From Bradyrhizobium erythrophlei (lineage in GTDB: Bacteria > Pseudomonadota > Alphaproteobacteria > Rhizobiales > Xanthobacteraceae): a DNA stretch of 64,000 nt. The DNA is taken from positions 682,001-746,000 of the forward strand of contig FSRD01000003.1 in assembly GCA_900129675.1 (NCBI GenBank), read 5' to 3'. The position numbers were made by a program, and so were the translations under genes. The notes below the pieces were generated by a model. It saw only the letters and a list, made by a program, of their open reading frames with translations. It was not told the DNA's origin and made no database searches. The number at the start of each line of letters is the position of its first letter. The stretch's first letter is position 1. This document shows positions 18,122 to 26,431 of this stretch, piece by piece.

Positions 18122-18823
18122 TTGACCGCAACCGCCCCCCAGATGCGCCTCTTGATCATCGAAGACGACCGCGAGTCCGCCGACTATCTGGTCAAGGCGT
18201 TCCGTGAAGTCGGTTATGTCGCTGATCTCGCCAGCGATGGCGAGGAAGGCCTGTCGCTCGCCGACAGCGGCGATTACGACGTGCTGGTGGTCGACCGCAT
18301 GCTGCCGAAGCGCGACGGCCTGTCGCTGATCGGTTCCCTGCGCGAAAAGGGCAACCGGACGCCGGTGCTGATTCTGTCGGCGCTCGGGCAGGTCGACGAC
18401 CGCATCAAGGGCCTGCGCGCCGGCGGCGACGATTATCTGCCAAAGCCCTATTCGTTCGCCGAACTCCTGGCGCGCGTCGAAGTGCTGTCGCGCCGTCATG
18501 GCGGGCCGGCCGAAGAAACCACCTACAAGGTCGGCGATCTCGAACTGGACCGGCTCTCCCACCGCGTCGCCCGCGGCAAGGACGAACTGACATTGCAGCC
18601 GCGCGAGTTCCGGCTGCTCGAATATCTGATGAAGCACGCAGGGCAGGTGGTGACCCGCACCATGCTGTTGGAGAACGTCTGGGATTATCATTTCGATCCG
18701 CAGACCAACGTCATCGACGTGCATATCTCAAGGCTGCGCTCCAAGATCGACAAGGGCTTTGAACGCCCCTTGCTGCATACGATCCGCGGCGCCGGATACA
18801 TGATCCGTGACGGCATTCGGTAA
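18122..18823 (+). CDS. OmpR-family response regulator (FeuP/PetR-like)
   Basis: A 233-residue regulator with receiver domain (LLIIEDDRESADYL, phosphoacceptor Asp58 in VLVVDRMLPKRDG, Thr/Ser switch in LILSALG, Lys in YLPKPYSFAELL) and winged-helix output domain (LQPREFRLLEYLMKHAGQVVTRTMLLENVWDYHFDPQTNVIDVHISRLRSKID). Start is TTG 18122; ATG 18143 (MRLLIIEDD) is a credible alternative. The 3' end overlaps the GTG start of the next gene by 17 bases, so regulator and kinase are translated together. The HFDPQTNVIDVHI segment is typical of regulators in copper- or envelope-stress pairs, but the signal is unknown. Confidence 0.93.
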   Translation: MTATAPQMRLLIIEDDRESADYLVKAFREVGYVADLASDGEEGLSLADSGDYDVLVVDRMLPKRDGLSLIGSLREKGNRTPVLILSALGQVDDRIKGLRAGGDDYLPKPYSFAELLARVEVLSRRHGGPAEETTYKVGDLELDRLSHRVARGKDELTLQPREFRLLEYLMKHAGQVVTRTMLLENVWDYHFDPQTNVIDVHISRLRSKIDKGFERPLLHTIRGAGYMIRDGIR

Positions 18824-20273
18824 ACTGATCCGGACCACGGCGTTCCGGCTGACGCTGGTCTATCTGTTCCTGTTTGCGCTGTTTGCCGCTTCGCTGCTCG
18901 GCTATTTCGCCTGGAATACGCGCCGGCTGATCACCGAGCAGATCACCACCACGGTGAACGTCGAAGTCAGCGAGATCAGCGATATCTATGCGCGGCGCGG
19001 GCTGCGCGGCCTTATACTCTCGATCGGCAACCGGTCGCTGCGGCCCGGCGCCAATCTCTATCTCGTCACCACGCCGAGCGGACAGGCGCTTGCCGGCAAT
19101 GTCGGCTCGCTGGCGCCGGGCGTGATGGCGACATCGGGCTGGTCCGAGACGGCCTACCGGCGGCTGGAGGATCAGGACAATACCGATCATCGGGCGCTGG
19201 TGCGCGTTACCGAAATGACCAATGGCTTCCGGCTGTTGATCGGCCGCGATCTGGAGGAGCGCCGGCGGCTGTTCGGGATCGTTGCCCACGCCGCGCAATG
19301 GTCGATACTGGTCGTCGTGGTGCTCGGTATCGGCGGCGGCATCTTTGTGGCGCGACGGGTGCTGCGCCGGATTGACGCCATGACCGGCACCACCCGGCGC
19401 ATCATGGCCGGCGATCTCTCGGGCCGGCTGCCGGTCGGGCGCAGCGGCGACGAACTCGATCGCCTGGCCGAAAACCTCAATGCCATGCTGGAGCGGATCG
19501 AGGCCCTGATGATGGGGCTGAAGGAAGTCTCCGACAACATCGCCCACGACCTGAAGACGCCGCTGACGCGCCTGCGCAACCGCGCCGAGGAGGCGTTGGC
19601 GAGCTCCGGCAGCGAGGGCGAATACCGCGCGGCGCTGGAACGCACCATCGAGGAATCCGACGGCCTGATCCGTACCTTCAATGCGCTGTTGATGATCGCG
19701 CGCGCCGAATCCGGACAGGCGCGCGGCAATATGGACGATTTCGACGCCGCCGACGTCGCCAACGGCATCCAGGAACTCTATGAGCCGCTGGCGGAAGACG
19801 ACGGCATGATCCTGCACGTCAAGACTGCCCCGGCGCGGCTTCACGGTAACCGCGAGCTGATCAGCCAGGCGCTGGCCAATCTGGTCGAAAACGCGATCAA
19901 ATACGGCAAGCCGGTCCCATCGGCGCAGCCGCTGGGCGCCGATGCCGTGGCGGGCACCAAGGAGATCCTGATCGAGGCGCGGCGCGAGGGCGACCAGATA
20001 CTGCTCAGCGTCCGGGATCATGGTCCCGGCATTCCCGAAGGCGATCGCAAACACGCGGTGGAACGATTCGTCCGGCTCGAGGCCAGCCGCACGCTGCCGG
20101 GTTCCGGACTTGGCCTCAGCCTGGCGTCGGCGGTGGCGACGCTGCATGGCGGCGAGCTCAGGCTCGGTGATTCCTATCCGGGATTGATCGCGACGCTGGC
20201 GATCCCCGCACTCCCCGCGGCCAGTGACAGGCTTGCGGCTCAAACGCAGGATGTGCCACAGAAGGTGGCATGA
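18807..20273 (+). CDS. Sensor histidine kinase overlapping glnE
   Basis: A 488-residue membrane kinase. Membrane helices lie at about residues 14-34 (LTLVYLFLFALFAASLLGYFAW) and 160-182 (WSILVVVVLGIGGGIFVAR), with a periplasmic loop of about 125 residues between. A HAMP domain (RRIDAMTGTTRRIMAGDLSGRLPVGRSGDELDRLAENLN) precedes the phosphoacceptor His247 in NIAHDLKTPLTRLR and the ATPase domain (NLVENAIKYG, VRDHGPGIPEG, GSGLGLSLAS). It starts with GTG inside the regulator gene and its TGA overlaps the glnE ATG (ATGA). This tight packing implies one transcript. Confidence 0.94.
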   Translation: MTAFGKLIRTTAFRLTLVYLFLFALFAASLLGYFAWNTRRLITEQITTTVNVEVSEISDIYARRGLRGLILSIGNRSLRPGANLYLVTTPSGQALAGNVGSLAPGVMATSGWSETAYRRLEDQDNTDHRALVRVTEMTNGFRLLIGRDLEERRRLFGIVAHAAQWSILVVVVLGIGGGIFVARRVLRRIDAMTGTTRRIMAGDLSGRLPVGRSGDELDRLAENLNAMLERIEALMMGLKEVSDNIAHDLKTPLTRLRNRAEEALASSGSEGEYRAALERTIEESDGLIRTFNALLMIARAESGQARGNMDDFDAADVANGIQELYEPLAEDDGMILHVKTAPARLHGNRELISQALANLVENAIKYGKPVPSAQPLGADAVAGTKEILIEARREGDQILLSVRDHGPGIPEGDRKHAVERFVRLEASRTLPGSGLGLSLASAVATLHGGELRLGDSYPGLIATLAIPALPAASDRLAAQTQDVPQKVA

Positions 20274-23230
20274 ATTCATCCGCGCCGGGCAACGCGGAAC
20301 GACATCGACTGGCCGCGCGATTCGCGGACGGGCCGCATGTCTCCGCTTCCGGTCAAGCCGAACAGCTCTTGAACGACTGGCTCTCCGATCTGGAGCCGGC
20401 GCAATCGGCTGCGCTCGGCGGATTGCTGGATCATCCGTTCGCCAAAACCATTTTGCTCGGGATCGCGGAATTCTCGCCCTATCTGTTCGATCTGATCCGG
20501 GCCGACGCCGCGCGGCTGATCCGGTTGCTGGCGTGCGACCCGGAACAACACCTCGCGGCGCTGATCGCGAAGACGTCAAGCGAGGTGTTCACCGCCGCCG
20601 GCGAGCTAGAGGTGATGCAGCTGCTCCGTCGCATGAAAGCGGAAGCCGCCCTCTTGATCGCGCTGTGCGATATCGGCGGGGTCTGGCCGGTGATGCGGGT
20701 GACGGCGTCGCTAACCGATCTCGCGACGGCCTCGGTGCAGGCGGCCTTGCGCTTTCTGCTGCGCCAGGAGGTTGCGCGCGGCCGGATGGTTCCGGCCGAC
20801 CCCGACCGGCCCGAGCAGGACAGCGGCCTGATCGTGCTGGCGATGGGCAAGATGGGCGCCGGCGAGCTGAATTATTCCAGCGATATCGACCTGATCGTGT
20901 TCTTCGACCCCGCCGCGACGTCGCTGGTTCCGGATATCGAGCCGCAGCCGTTTTTCGTGCGGGTGACGCAGGCGCTGTCGCGGCTGCTGCAGCAGCGCTC
21001 GGGCGACGGCTATGTGTTCCGCGTCGATCTGCGCCTGCGGCCGGATCCGGCTTCGACCCAGGTCGCGATTTCGACCTTGTCGGCGCTGCATTATTACGAG
21101 CGGGAAGGGCGCACCTGGGAGCGCGCGGCGATGATCAAGGCGCGGCCCTGCGCCGGCGATCCCAAAGCCGGCGAGGCGCTGGTTTCGGAACTCGCACCCT
21201 TCGTCTGGCGCAAGCATCTGGATTTCGCGGCGCTCGCCGACGTCCACGACATGAAGCGGCAGATGCAGACCTATCGCGGCCAGAGCGAGATCGCGGTCGA
21301 GGGCCATAACGTCAAGGTCGGGCGCGGCGGCATCCGCGAAATCGAGTTTTTCGCGCAGACCCAGCAATTGATCGCCGGCGGCCGTCATCCGGAGTTGCGG
21401 GTGCGGCCGACGCTGGCGGCGCTGAAGGTGCTGGCGACGAGCAACTGGATCACCTTCCAGGCGCACGACGAACTGGCCGCGGCCTACGAATTCCTGCGCC
21501 GGGTCGAGCACCGGCTGCAGATGATCGCCGACGAGCAGACCCATGCGCTGCCCGAGGATGCCGAGGCGATGGAGCGCTTCGCGCATTTCTTCGGCTATGA
21601 GGGCCGTGCAGCCTTTGCCAGGGACCTGCTCGGCCATCTCAACACCGTGCAGGGGCATTACAGCAAGCTGTTCGAAGGCGACCCGACCGGCACCGAAAAA
21701 CTGCCTGACGTCGACTACGGCGCCGGCCCGGACGACCCGCGTCTGCTCGACCATCTCGCCACGCTCGGCTTCAAAAAGCCGCTCATGGTGGCAAAGACCG
21801 TGCAGCAATGGATGCAGGGCGATTATCGCGCACTGCGCGTCGAGGCCACCAGGAGCGCGTTCGTCGAGTTCATTCCCGGCCTGATCAACGGGCTGGCGCA
21901 TGCCGAGGACCCCGACGATGCGGTGACGGCGTTCGATCGTTTTCTGGGGGCCTTGCAACGCGGCGGACGGCTGATCTCGCTATTGAGCCAGAACCGCGAC
22001 CTGGTCGCGCTGGTGGCGGTGATCCTCGGCGCAGCACCTCGGCTCGGCGACATGCTGGCGCGCCAGCCGCAGATCATGGACGGGTTGATCGACCCGCGCT
22101 TCTTCGGCGCGATGCCGGATCAGAAGGAATTATCGGCGCGGCTGGCGGCGACCCTGAAGGACGCCCATTCCTACGAGGACTTTCTCGACCGGCTGCGCCT
22201 GTTCGGCCAGGAGAGCCTGTTTTTGATCGGCACGCGGATTCTCTCCGGTACGGTCTCCGCCCAGCAGGCCAATGTCGCTTTCGCCGACGTTGCCGAGGGC
22301 ATCGTCCATACCGTGCATGGGCTGGTCACCGATCAGTTCGCCGCGCAATACGGCCGGATCAAGGGGCAGGAGACCGCAATCCTCGCCATGGGCCGGCTCG
22401 GCGGCCGCGAGATGACGGCGTCCTCCGACCTCGACCTGATCCTGCTCTATGATTTCGACCATGAGCAGCCGGATTCCGACGGCGAGCGATCGCTGCACGG
22501 CGCGCAGTATTTTGCGCGCCTTACCCAGCGGCTGATCTCGGCGTTCACGACGCGGACCAATTACGGCGTGCTTTATGACGTGGACATGCGGCTGCGTCCT
22601 TCCGGCCGCGCCGGACCGGTGGCGTCGCGGGTCGACGCTTTTGCCGATTATCAGGAGCGCGAAGCCTGGACCTGGGAGCACATGGCGCTGACGCGGGCGC
22701 GGGTGATTTCAGCCTCGCCGCAGCTTCGCGGCAGGATCGAAGCCATCATCCGCGCCGTGCTGACGCGCCCGCGCGATCCGGCCGGCACGGCGGCGGACGT
22801 CGCCGACATGCGCCGCGCCATCGCGCTGGAGAAGGGCGAAGACGACGTCTGGGATTTGAAATTGGCCTCCGGCGGCCTCGTCGATATCGATTTCATCGCG
22901 CAATATCTCCAGCTCGTGCACGCCGCCGAGAAGCCGGAAATTCTCAGCGTCTCGACCCTGCAGGTGCTCGACAATGCCGCCAGGCTCGGCGTGCTGGCGC
23001 AGCCGGAAACCGAAATTCTGCGCTCGGCCGCGCGGCTCTACCACGATCTCACGCAGATCCTGCGGCTGTGTGTCACCGAAAAATTCAAGCCGGAAACCGC
23101 GGGCGAAGATTTGTTGCGGGTGATGGCGCGGGCCGGCGACACGCCGGACTTTTCAACGCTGGAAGCCCGCGTGCGCGAGACCCAGGCCGAGGTGCGGCGG
23201 GTGTTTCTGGAGCTGATCGGCGGCGGTTAG
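20270..23230 (+). CDS. glnE: Glutamine synthetase adenylyltransferase/adenylyl-removase
   Basis: GlnE adds or removes AMP on a tyrosine of glutamine synthetase according to nitrogen status, responding to PII and glutamine. The 986-residue length fits the bifunctional enzyme. Two nucleotidyltransferase domains are visible: the N-terminal removase half with NYSSDIDLIVFFDP and the C-terminal transferase half with MTASSDLDLILLYDF, each with the DxD metal pair. The helical linkers include RRVEHRLQM and the matching C-terminal VDIDFIAQYLQL. Its ATG overlaps the upstream kinase stop. A link between that two-component system and nitrogen control is suggested only by position. Confidence 0.97.
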   Translation: MNSSAPGNAERHRLAARFADGPHVSASGQAEQLLNDWLSDLEPAQSAALGGLLDHPFAKTILLGIAEFSPYLFDLIRADAARLIRLLACDPEQHLAALIAKTSSEVFTAAGELEVMQLLRRMKAEAALLIALCDIGGVWPVMRVTASLTDLATASVQAALRFLLRQEVARGRMVPADPDRPEQDSGLIVLAMGKMGAGELNYSSDIDLIVFFDPAATSLVPDIEPQPFFVRVTQALSRLLQQRSGDGYVFRVDLRLRPDPASTQVAISTLSALHYYEREGRTWERAAMIKARPCAGDPKAGEALVSELAPFVWRKHLDFAALADVHDMKRQMQTYRGQSEIAVEGHNVKVGRGGIREIEFFAQTQQLIAGGRHPELRVRPTLAALKVLATSNWITFQAHDELAAAYEFLRRVEHRLQMIADEQTHALPEDAEAMERFAHFFGYEGRAAFARDLLGHLNTVQGHYSKLFEGDPTGTEKLPDVDYGAGPDDPRLLDHLATLGFKKPLMVAKTVQQWMQGDYRALRVEATRSAFVEFIPGLINGLAHAEDPDDAVTAFDRFLGALQRGGRLISLLSQNRDLVALVAVILGAAPRLGDMLARQPQIMDGLIDPRFFGAMPDQKELSARLAATLKDAHSYEDFLDRLRLFGQESLFLIGTRILSGTVSAQQANVAFADVAEGIVHTVHGLVTDQFAAQYGRIKGQETAILAMGRLGGREMTASSDLDLILLYDFDHEQPDSDGERSLHGAQYFARLTQRLISAFTTRTNYGVLYDVDMRLRPSGRAGPVASRVDAFADYQEREAWTWEHMALTRARVISASPQLRGRIEAIIRAVLTRPRDPAGTAADVADMRRAIALEKGEDDVWDLKLASGGLVDIDFIAQYLQLVHAAEKPEILSVSTLQVLDNAARLGVLAQPETEILRSAARLYHDLTQILRLCVTEKFKPETAGEDLLRVMARAGDTPDFSTLEARVRETQAEVRRVFLELIGGG

Positions 23231-23443
23231 GGGGCGCGTACTGCCATCTTCGGACCTCTGCGGCTCGCCAGAAGCGCCGCCCGTAAAGCCGCCGCCGCCG
23301 GCAATGCAGGTGCCTCCACGACGTCTGTGAACTTAAATGACGCAGGAGGCGACTAATGCCGTGTGCGATCAGGGCAACGCCTGGTCGAACCTGCCGGCCG
23401 GCCGAAACGCTGGCGCGCTCACCGGGCATCAAGGGGCAATTGC

Positions 23444-23623
23444 ATGTTTTCTCTGCGCGACAAATTGAAGTTCGATGCTCGGTCGGTTCTCATCCTGGCC
23501 GGCACCCAAGTGGCGTCGGCCTAGAAGGCCAATGCCAATCTGTTCAAGGTCATTACGGACCCGCGGCACGACAGCGATGTCAGCCGTGACGACCTCTTCA
23601 TTGCGATTTTTGCAATCAAATAA
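23444..23623 (+). pseudogene. Small ORF interrupted by an in-frame amber codon
   Basis: From ATG 23444 the frame reads MFSLRDKLKFDARSVLILAGTQVASA, then TAG at 23522, then continues with KANANLFKVITDPRHDSDVS and a further 12 residues to TAA at 23621. Both halves have ordinary protein-like composition, unlike the other frames. The stop comes nine bases before the next gene ATG at 23633. I read it as a small gene broken by a point change, or a short gene whose downstream part is a leader. No function is known. Confidence 0.4.
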
Positions 23624-23632
23624 GGAAACCAG

Positions 23633-24634
23633 ATGCTGGACGCCCATCAATTGCTTTGGACCCAAATTGCCGCCGGCGTTTGCCTGCTGATTTTTGGCGG
23701 AATGCTGTTCAATCCGTTTCGCATGCGAGGTCAAATGCAGGCCGCCCGCAGCTGGGACAAAATCGAGGGCGTCATCACTGTCTCCGAGGTGGATCAACCG
23801 CCCGAGCACGTCTCGGACGATCTGAACGACGCCACCGCCATCATCCGCTATCGCTATCGCGCCGGCGGCCAGGAAATGGAGAGTGACCAGGTCGCGATCG
23901 GCGGCCAGCCGCTGATGACCCGCGTGCTCGCCGGCAAACTGGTCGGAAGATATCCGGTCGGCGCCCACGTCGATGTTTATGTCGACCCGAACAACCCCAA
24001 GCAAACGCTGCTGGAGCCGACTGAGCTGCGGAATGTCTCGGCCCTGACCGCCTTCACGATCGTGTTCGGCTTTATTGCGGCGATTCTGACCGCGCATTCG
24101 ATCGCATGCCACGTGCTCTATACCGGCAACGGTGTTCCGCTGTTCGTTTTCCCGCTGCCGATCCTCGCGCTGCTCGGCGCTGTCTTCGGCGTCGTCGCAT
24201 TCGTCCGCGGGCGGCGGCTCGCCAGCGCCAGCCTGCGGTGGCCGACCGTGGCCGGCAGCATTACCACCTCGGGCGTGATCGAGGAGGCGATCGAGGACAA
24301 GAGCAATGACGACAAGTCGTTCATTCGCAAAATCCATCGCTATCAGGTCGATCTGCGCTACGCGTATCAGGTCGGCAAGCGCGACTTCGTCGGCACCGCG
24401 GCAAACTGGGGAGGGACCGCGATCTACGGCCTTCGCGAACTCGCGGAAGAGGCTGCAGGCCATTACCGGCCGGGACAACCCGTCACCGTCTATTACGATC
24501 CGGAGCGGCCAGGCAATGCCGTACTGGAGCCGGACAATCGGCAGGGCTCGCTCGCGCCGCTCATCCTCGCGGCCATTTGCGCCGTCATAGGCGGCGCCAT
24601 GCTGGCGTTCTTCATCAAGGTCGGGTTCAACTAG
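23633..24634 (+). CDS. DUF3592-type membrane protein, two copies of the domain
   Basis: A 333-residue protein with a helix near the start (LLWTQIAAGVCLLIFGGMLF), two central helices (ALTAFTIVFGFIAAILTAHSI and LFVFPLPILALLGAVFGVVAFV) and one at the end (LAPLILAAICAVIGGAMLAFFIKVGF). Between them lie two extracytoplasmic beta-rich domains, each with the DUF3592 pattern: W..I.G.I..S, a YRY- or YAY-type strand and VDVYVDPNNPKQTLLEP or VTVYYDPERPGNAVLEP. The repeats at residues about 45-125 and 200-300 look like an internal duplication. RBS AAGGAAACC precedes the ATG. The function of the family is unknown. Confidence 0.85.
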   Translation: MLDAHQLLWTQIAAGVCLLIFGGMLFNPFRMRGQMQAARSWDKIEGVITVSEVDQPPEHVSDDLNDATAIIRYRYRAGGQEMESDQVAIGGQPLMTRVLAGKLVGRYPVGAHVDVYVDPNNPKQTLLEPTELRNVSALTAFTIVFGFIAAILTAHSIACHVLYTGNGVPLFVFPLPILALLGAVFGVVAFVRGRRLASASLRWPTVAGSITTSGVIEEAIEDKSNDDKSFIRKIHRYQVDLRYAYQVGKRDFVGTAANWGGTAIYGLRELAEEAAGHYRPGQPVTVYYDPERPGNAVLEPDNRQGSLAPLILAAICAVIGGAMLAFFIKVGFN

Positions 24635-24681
24635 CGTCGAGGACGCCGGCATCCAGCAGGCGGCATAACCGCCGGCGGCCG

Positions 24682-25353
24682 TTATGCAATGGTCGGGAGC
24701 AGGCGCCCGACTTCTTCCTGCAGGTCTGCGATGGCCGTGCGATCGCCGGAGAGATGCCGCAACAGGCATCGTTGGAAAAGGCCATCAAACAGCGCATAGA
24801 GGGCGCCCCGCGAGACGACAGGCTGTCGGCCGCCAAGTGAGGCAAAGCGGGACGCAATCCGCCACACCATGTCTTCCAGGCTCTTGTCGATCTCGGCGAC
24901 GTCGTCGCGAAAGGCCCCTTCAAACAGGGACTGCGAACGCAGATCGTACCAAAGGCGATGCATCCCGGCCTCGTCGCGAACGGTGGCGCCGAGCTTCTCC
25001 AGAAAGCCCTTCATCAGTTCGTCGCGGCTTTGCGCCGCTGACGTGATCTGGTCGTACCGCGTGACGCATTTCGACTTGTAGTGACGAACACAACAGCAGA
25101 TCAGGTCGACCTTGTCGCTGAAGTAATAGTGCAGCACCCCGTGCGTAAACTCGGATTTCTGCGCGATCTCGCGCAGGCTGGTTCGCGCATAGCCGAGCTC
25201 GGCCAGGGTTTCCAGCGCAGCCTCGGCCAGTTCGATGCGTCGGGCGCTGAATTTATCGACACGCGAACGCTCGATCCGATCCGAAGGTTTGCTTGGCCGG
25301 CTTGGCGTTTCAATTTTCCGCTGCGTCACCGCAGATTGCTTGCGCACGTCCAA
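24682..25353 (-). CDS. TetR-family transcriptional repressor
   Basis: A 223-residue regulator. After a basic tail, residues about 35-85 form the TetR helix-turn-helix (ARRIELAEAALETLAELGYARTSLREIAQKSEFTHGVLHYYFSDKVDLI), and the rest is a helical ligand-binding and dimer domain. It starts with TTG at 25353 and is divergent from an SDR gene. The 233-base intergenic region carries three repeated 16-base operator-like sites, so it probably represses the SDR - saccharopine-like - acyl-CoA ligase operon and itself. The likely inducer is an acyl-CoA or a substrate of that pathway. Confidence 0.92.
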   Translation of the reverse strand: MDVRKQSAVTQRKIETPSRPSKPSDRIERSRVDKFSARRIELAEAALETLAELGYARTSLREIAQKSEFTHGVLHYYFSDKVDLICCCVRHYKSKCVTRYDQITSAAQSRDELMKGFLEKLGATVRDEAGMHRLWYDLRSQSLFEGAFRDDVAEIDKSLEDMVWRIASRFASLGGRQPVVSRGALYALFDGLFQRCLLRHLSGDRTAIADLQEEVGRLLPTIA

Positions 25354-25430
25354 AACTCCGAATCGCCGCGTTACTTCGGCGGCAATAATGCCCTGAAATG
25401 CCTTCCGAAATTATCCTCAGTCAAGGATTG

Positions 25431-25487
25431 CTTGACAAATGTCAAGATTTTAGACAATCGTCAAGACAATCTTGGACAGTCGTCAAG
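25431..25487. promoter_or_regulatory. Three operator-like repeats between tetR and the SDR operon
   Basis: Three related 16-base sites occur in tandem: CTTGACAAATGTCAAG (25431-25446), TTAGACAATCGTCAAG (25450-25465) and TTGGACAGTCGTCAAG (25472-25487). The first is a perfect inverted repeat of seven bases around AA; the other two keep the right half-site and most of the left. Placement in the divergent promoter fits autoregulation by the TetR protein. Confidence 0.7.
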
Positions 25488-25586
25488 TTTTCAGGATTCG
25501 CGGCCGGAAGAAGCCGCGCATAGGGAGAACGCGCTCGCGGCGTGCCTCGGCGCGTCACAACAGAAAATCACAAGGGAGGGACAACG

Positions 25587-26390
25587 ATGAGTGCGAAAAA
25601 TCTGGCTGGCCGCAAGGCTCTGGTCACTGGCGGCGCGCGAGGCATCGGCGCTGCGATCGCGGAGGCGCTTACGAATGCCGGCGCTTCGGTGATGATCGGC
25701 GACCTTCTCGCCGATCTCGGCAAGGAAACCGCCGTCCGTCTTTCCAAATCAGGCGCCAAGACAGGCTTTGTGGAATTGAATGTCACCGACGACGCGCAAT
25801 GGGAAAAGGCAGTCGCTGCCACCATCGCCACGCTGGGCGGCTACGATATCCTGATCAACAACGCAGGCATCGAGATTACCTCGCTCGTCGTCGATCTCAA
25901 GGCTGAAGATCTGCGCCGGATGTGCGACGTCAACATCGTTGGCACCGCTCTCGGCATGAAGCACGCGTTTCGCGCGATGCGACCTGGCGGAAGTGCAGGC
26001 GCCGGCGGGGCCATCGTCAATATTGCCTCGGTCGCCGCTACGATCGCATTTCCGGCCATTGCCGGATACTCCGGCACCAAATCGGCCGTTGACCGCATGA
26101 CCCGGGTCGCCGCGATGGAAGCCGGCAAGCTTGGTTATGGCGTGCGGATCAACTGTCTCTATCCCGGGCTTGTCCCCACCGACATGGGCATGCAATTGGC
26201 CAACGACATCGTCGCCGCCGGATTGGCACCGGACGTCGGCGCCGCCGTCGCCTCGGTCGTCGAGCAGACACCGCTTGGCCGGTTGGGCGAGGTCGGCGAC
26301 ATGGCCGACGCCGCTGTTTTCCTTTGCTCCAACGAGGCGCGCTTCATCACCGGTGCCGGCCTGCCGGTCGACGGCGGCATGGGTATGTAA
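25587..26390 (+). CDS. Short-chain dehydrogenase/reductase
   Basis: A 267-residue classical SDR using NAD(P). Visible motifs are the cofactor loop TGGARGIGAAIAEAL, the acidic residue after beta-2 (MIGDLLADL) that favours NAD, NNAGIE, the catalytic Ser in NIASVAATIAFPAIAG and the YSGTKSAV Tyr/Lys pair. The C-terminus GAGLPVDGGMGM is standard. The start at 25587 has GGGAGGG eight bases upstream; the open frame before it is not protein-like. First gene of a three-gene operon controlled by the divergent TetR protein. It likely oxidises a hydroxy- or hydroxyacyl-substrate, which is an inference from context. Confidence 0.93.
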   Translation: MSAKNLAGRKALVTGGARGIGAAIAEALTNAGASVMIGDLLADLGKETAVRLSKSGAKTGFVELNVTDDAQWEKAVAATIATLGGYDILINNAGIEITSLVVDLKAEDLRRMCDVNIVGTALGMKHAFRAMRPGGSAGAGGAIVNIASVAATIAFPAIAGYSGTKSAVDRMTRVAAMEAGKLGYGVRINCLYPGLVPTDMGMQLANDIVAAGLAPDVGAAVASVVEQTPLGRLGEVGDMADAAVFLCSNEARFITGAGLPVDGGMGM

Positions 26391-26431
26391 ATCGTCAAAC
26401 GCAAAAAACAGAAATTCGGGAGGATATGAAT

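Noticed and set aside
18711..20579. 622-residue frame antisense to the sensor kinase
   Set aside because: No motif, no RBS, overlaps a kinase with a full set of catalytic boxes.
23356..23589. 77-residue plus-strand frame between glnE and the DUF3592 gene
   Set aside because: Less protein-like than the interrupted frame at 23444-23623, with which it overlaps; cysteine- and proline-rich non-protein composition.
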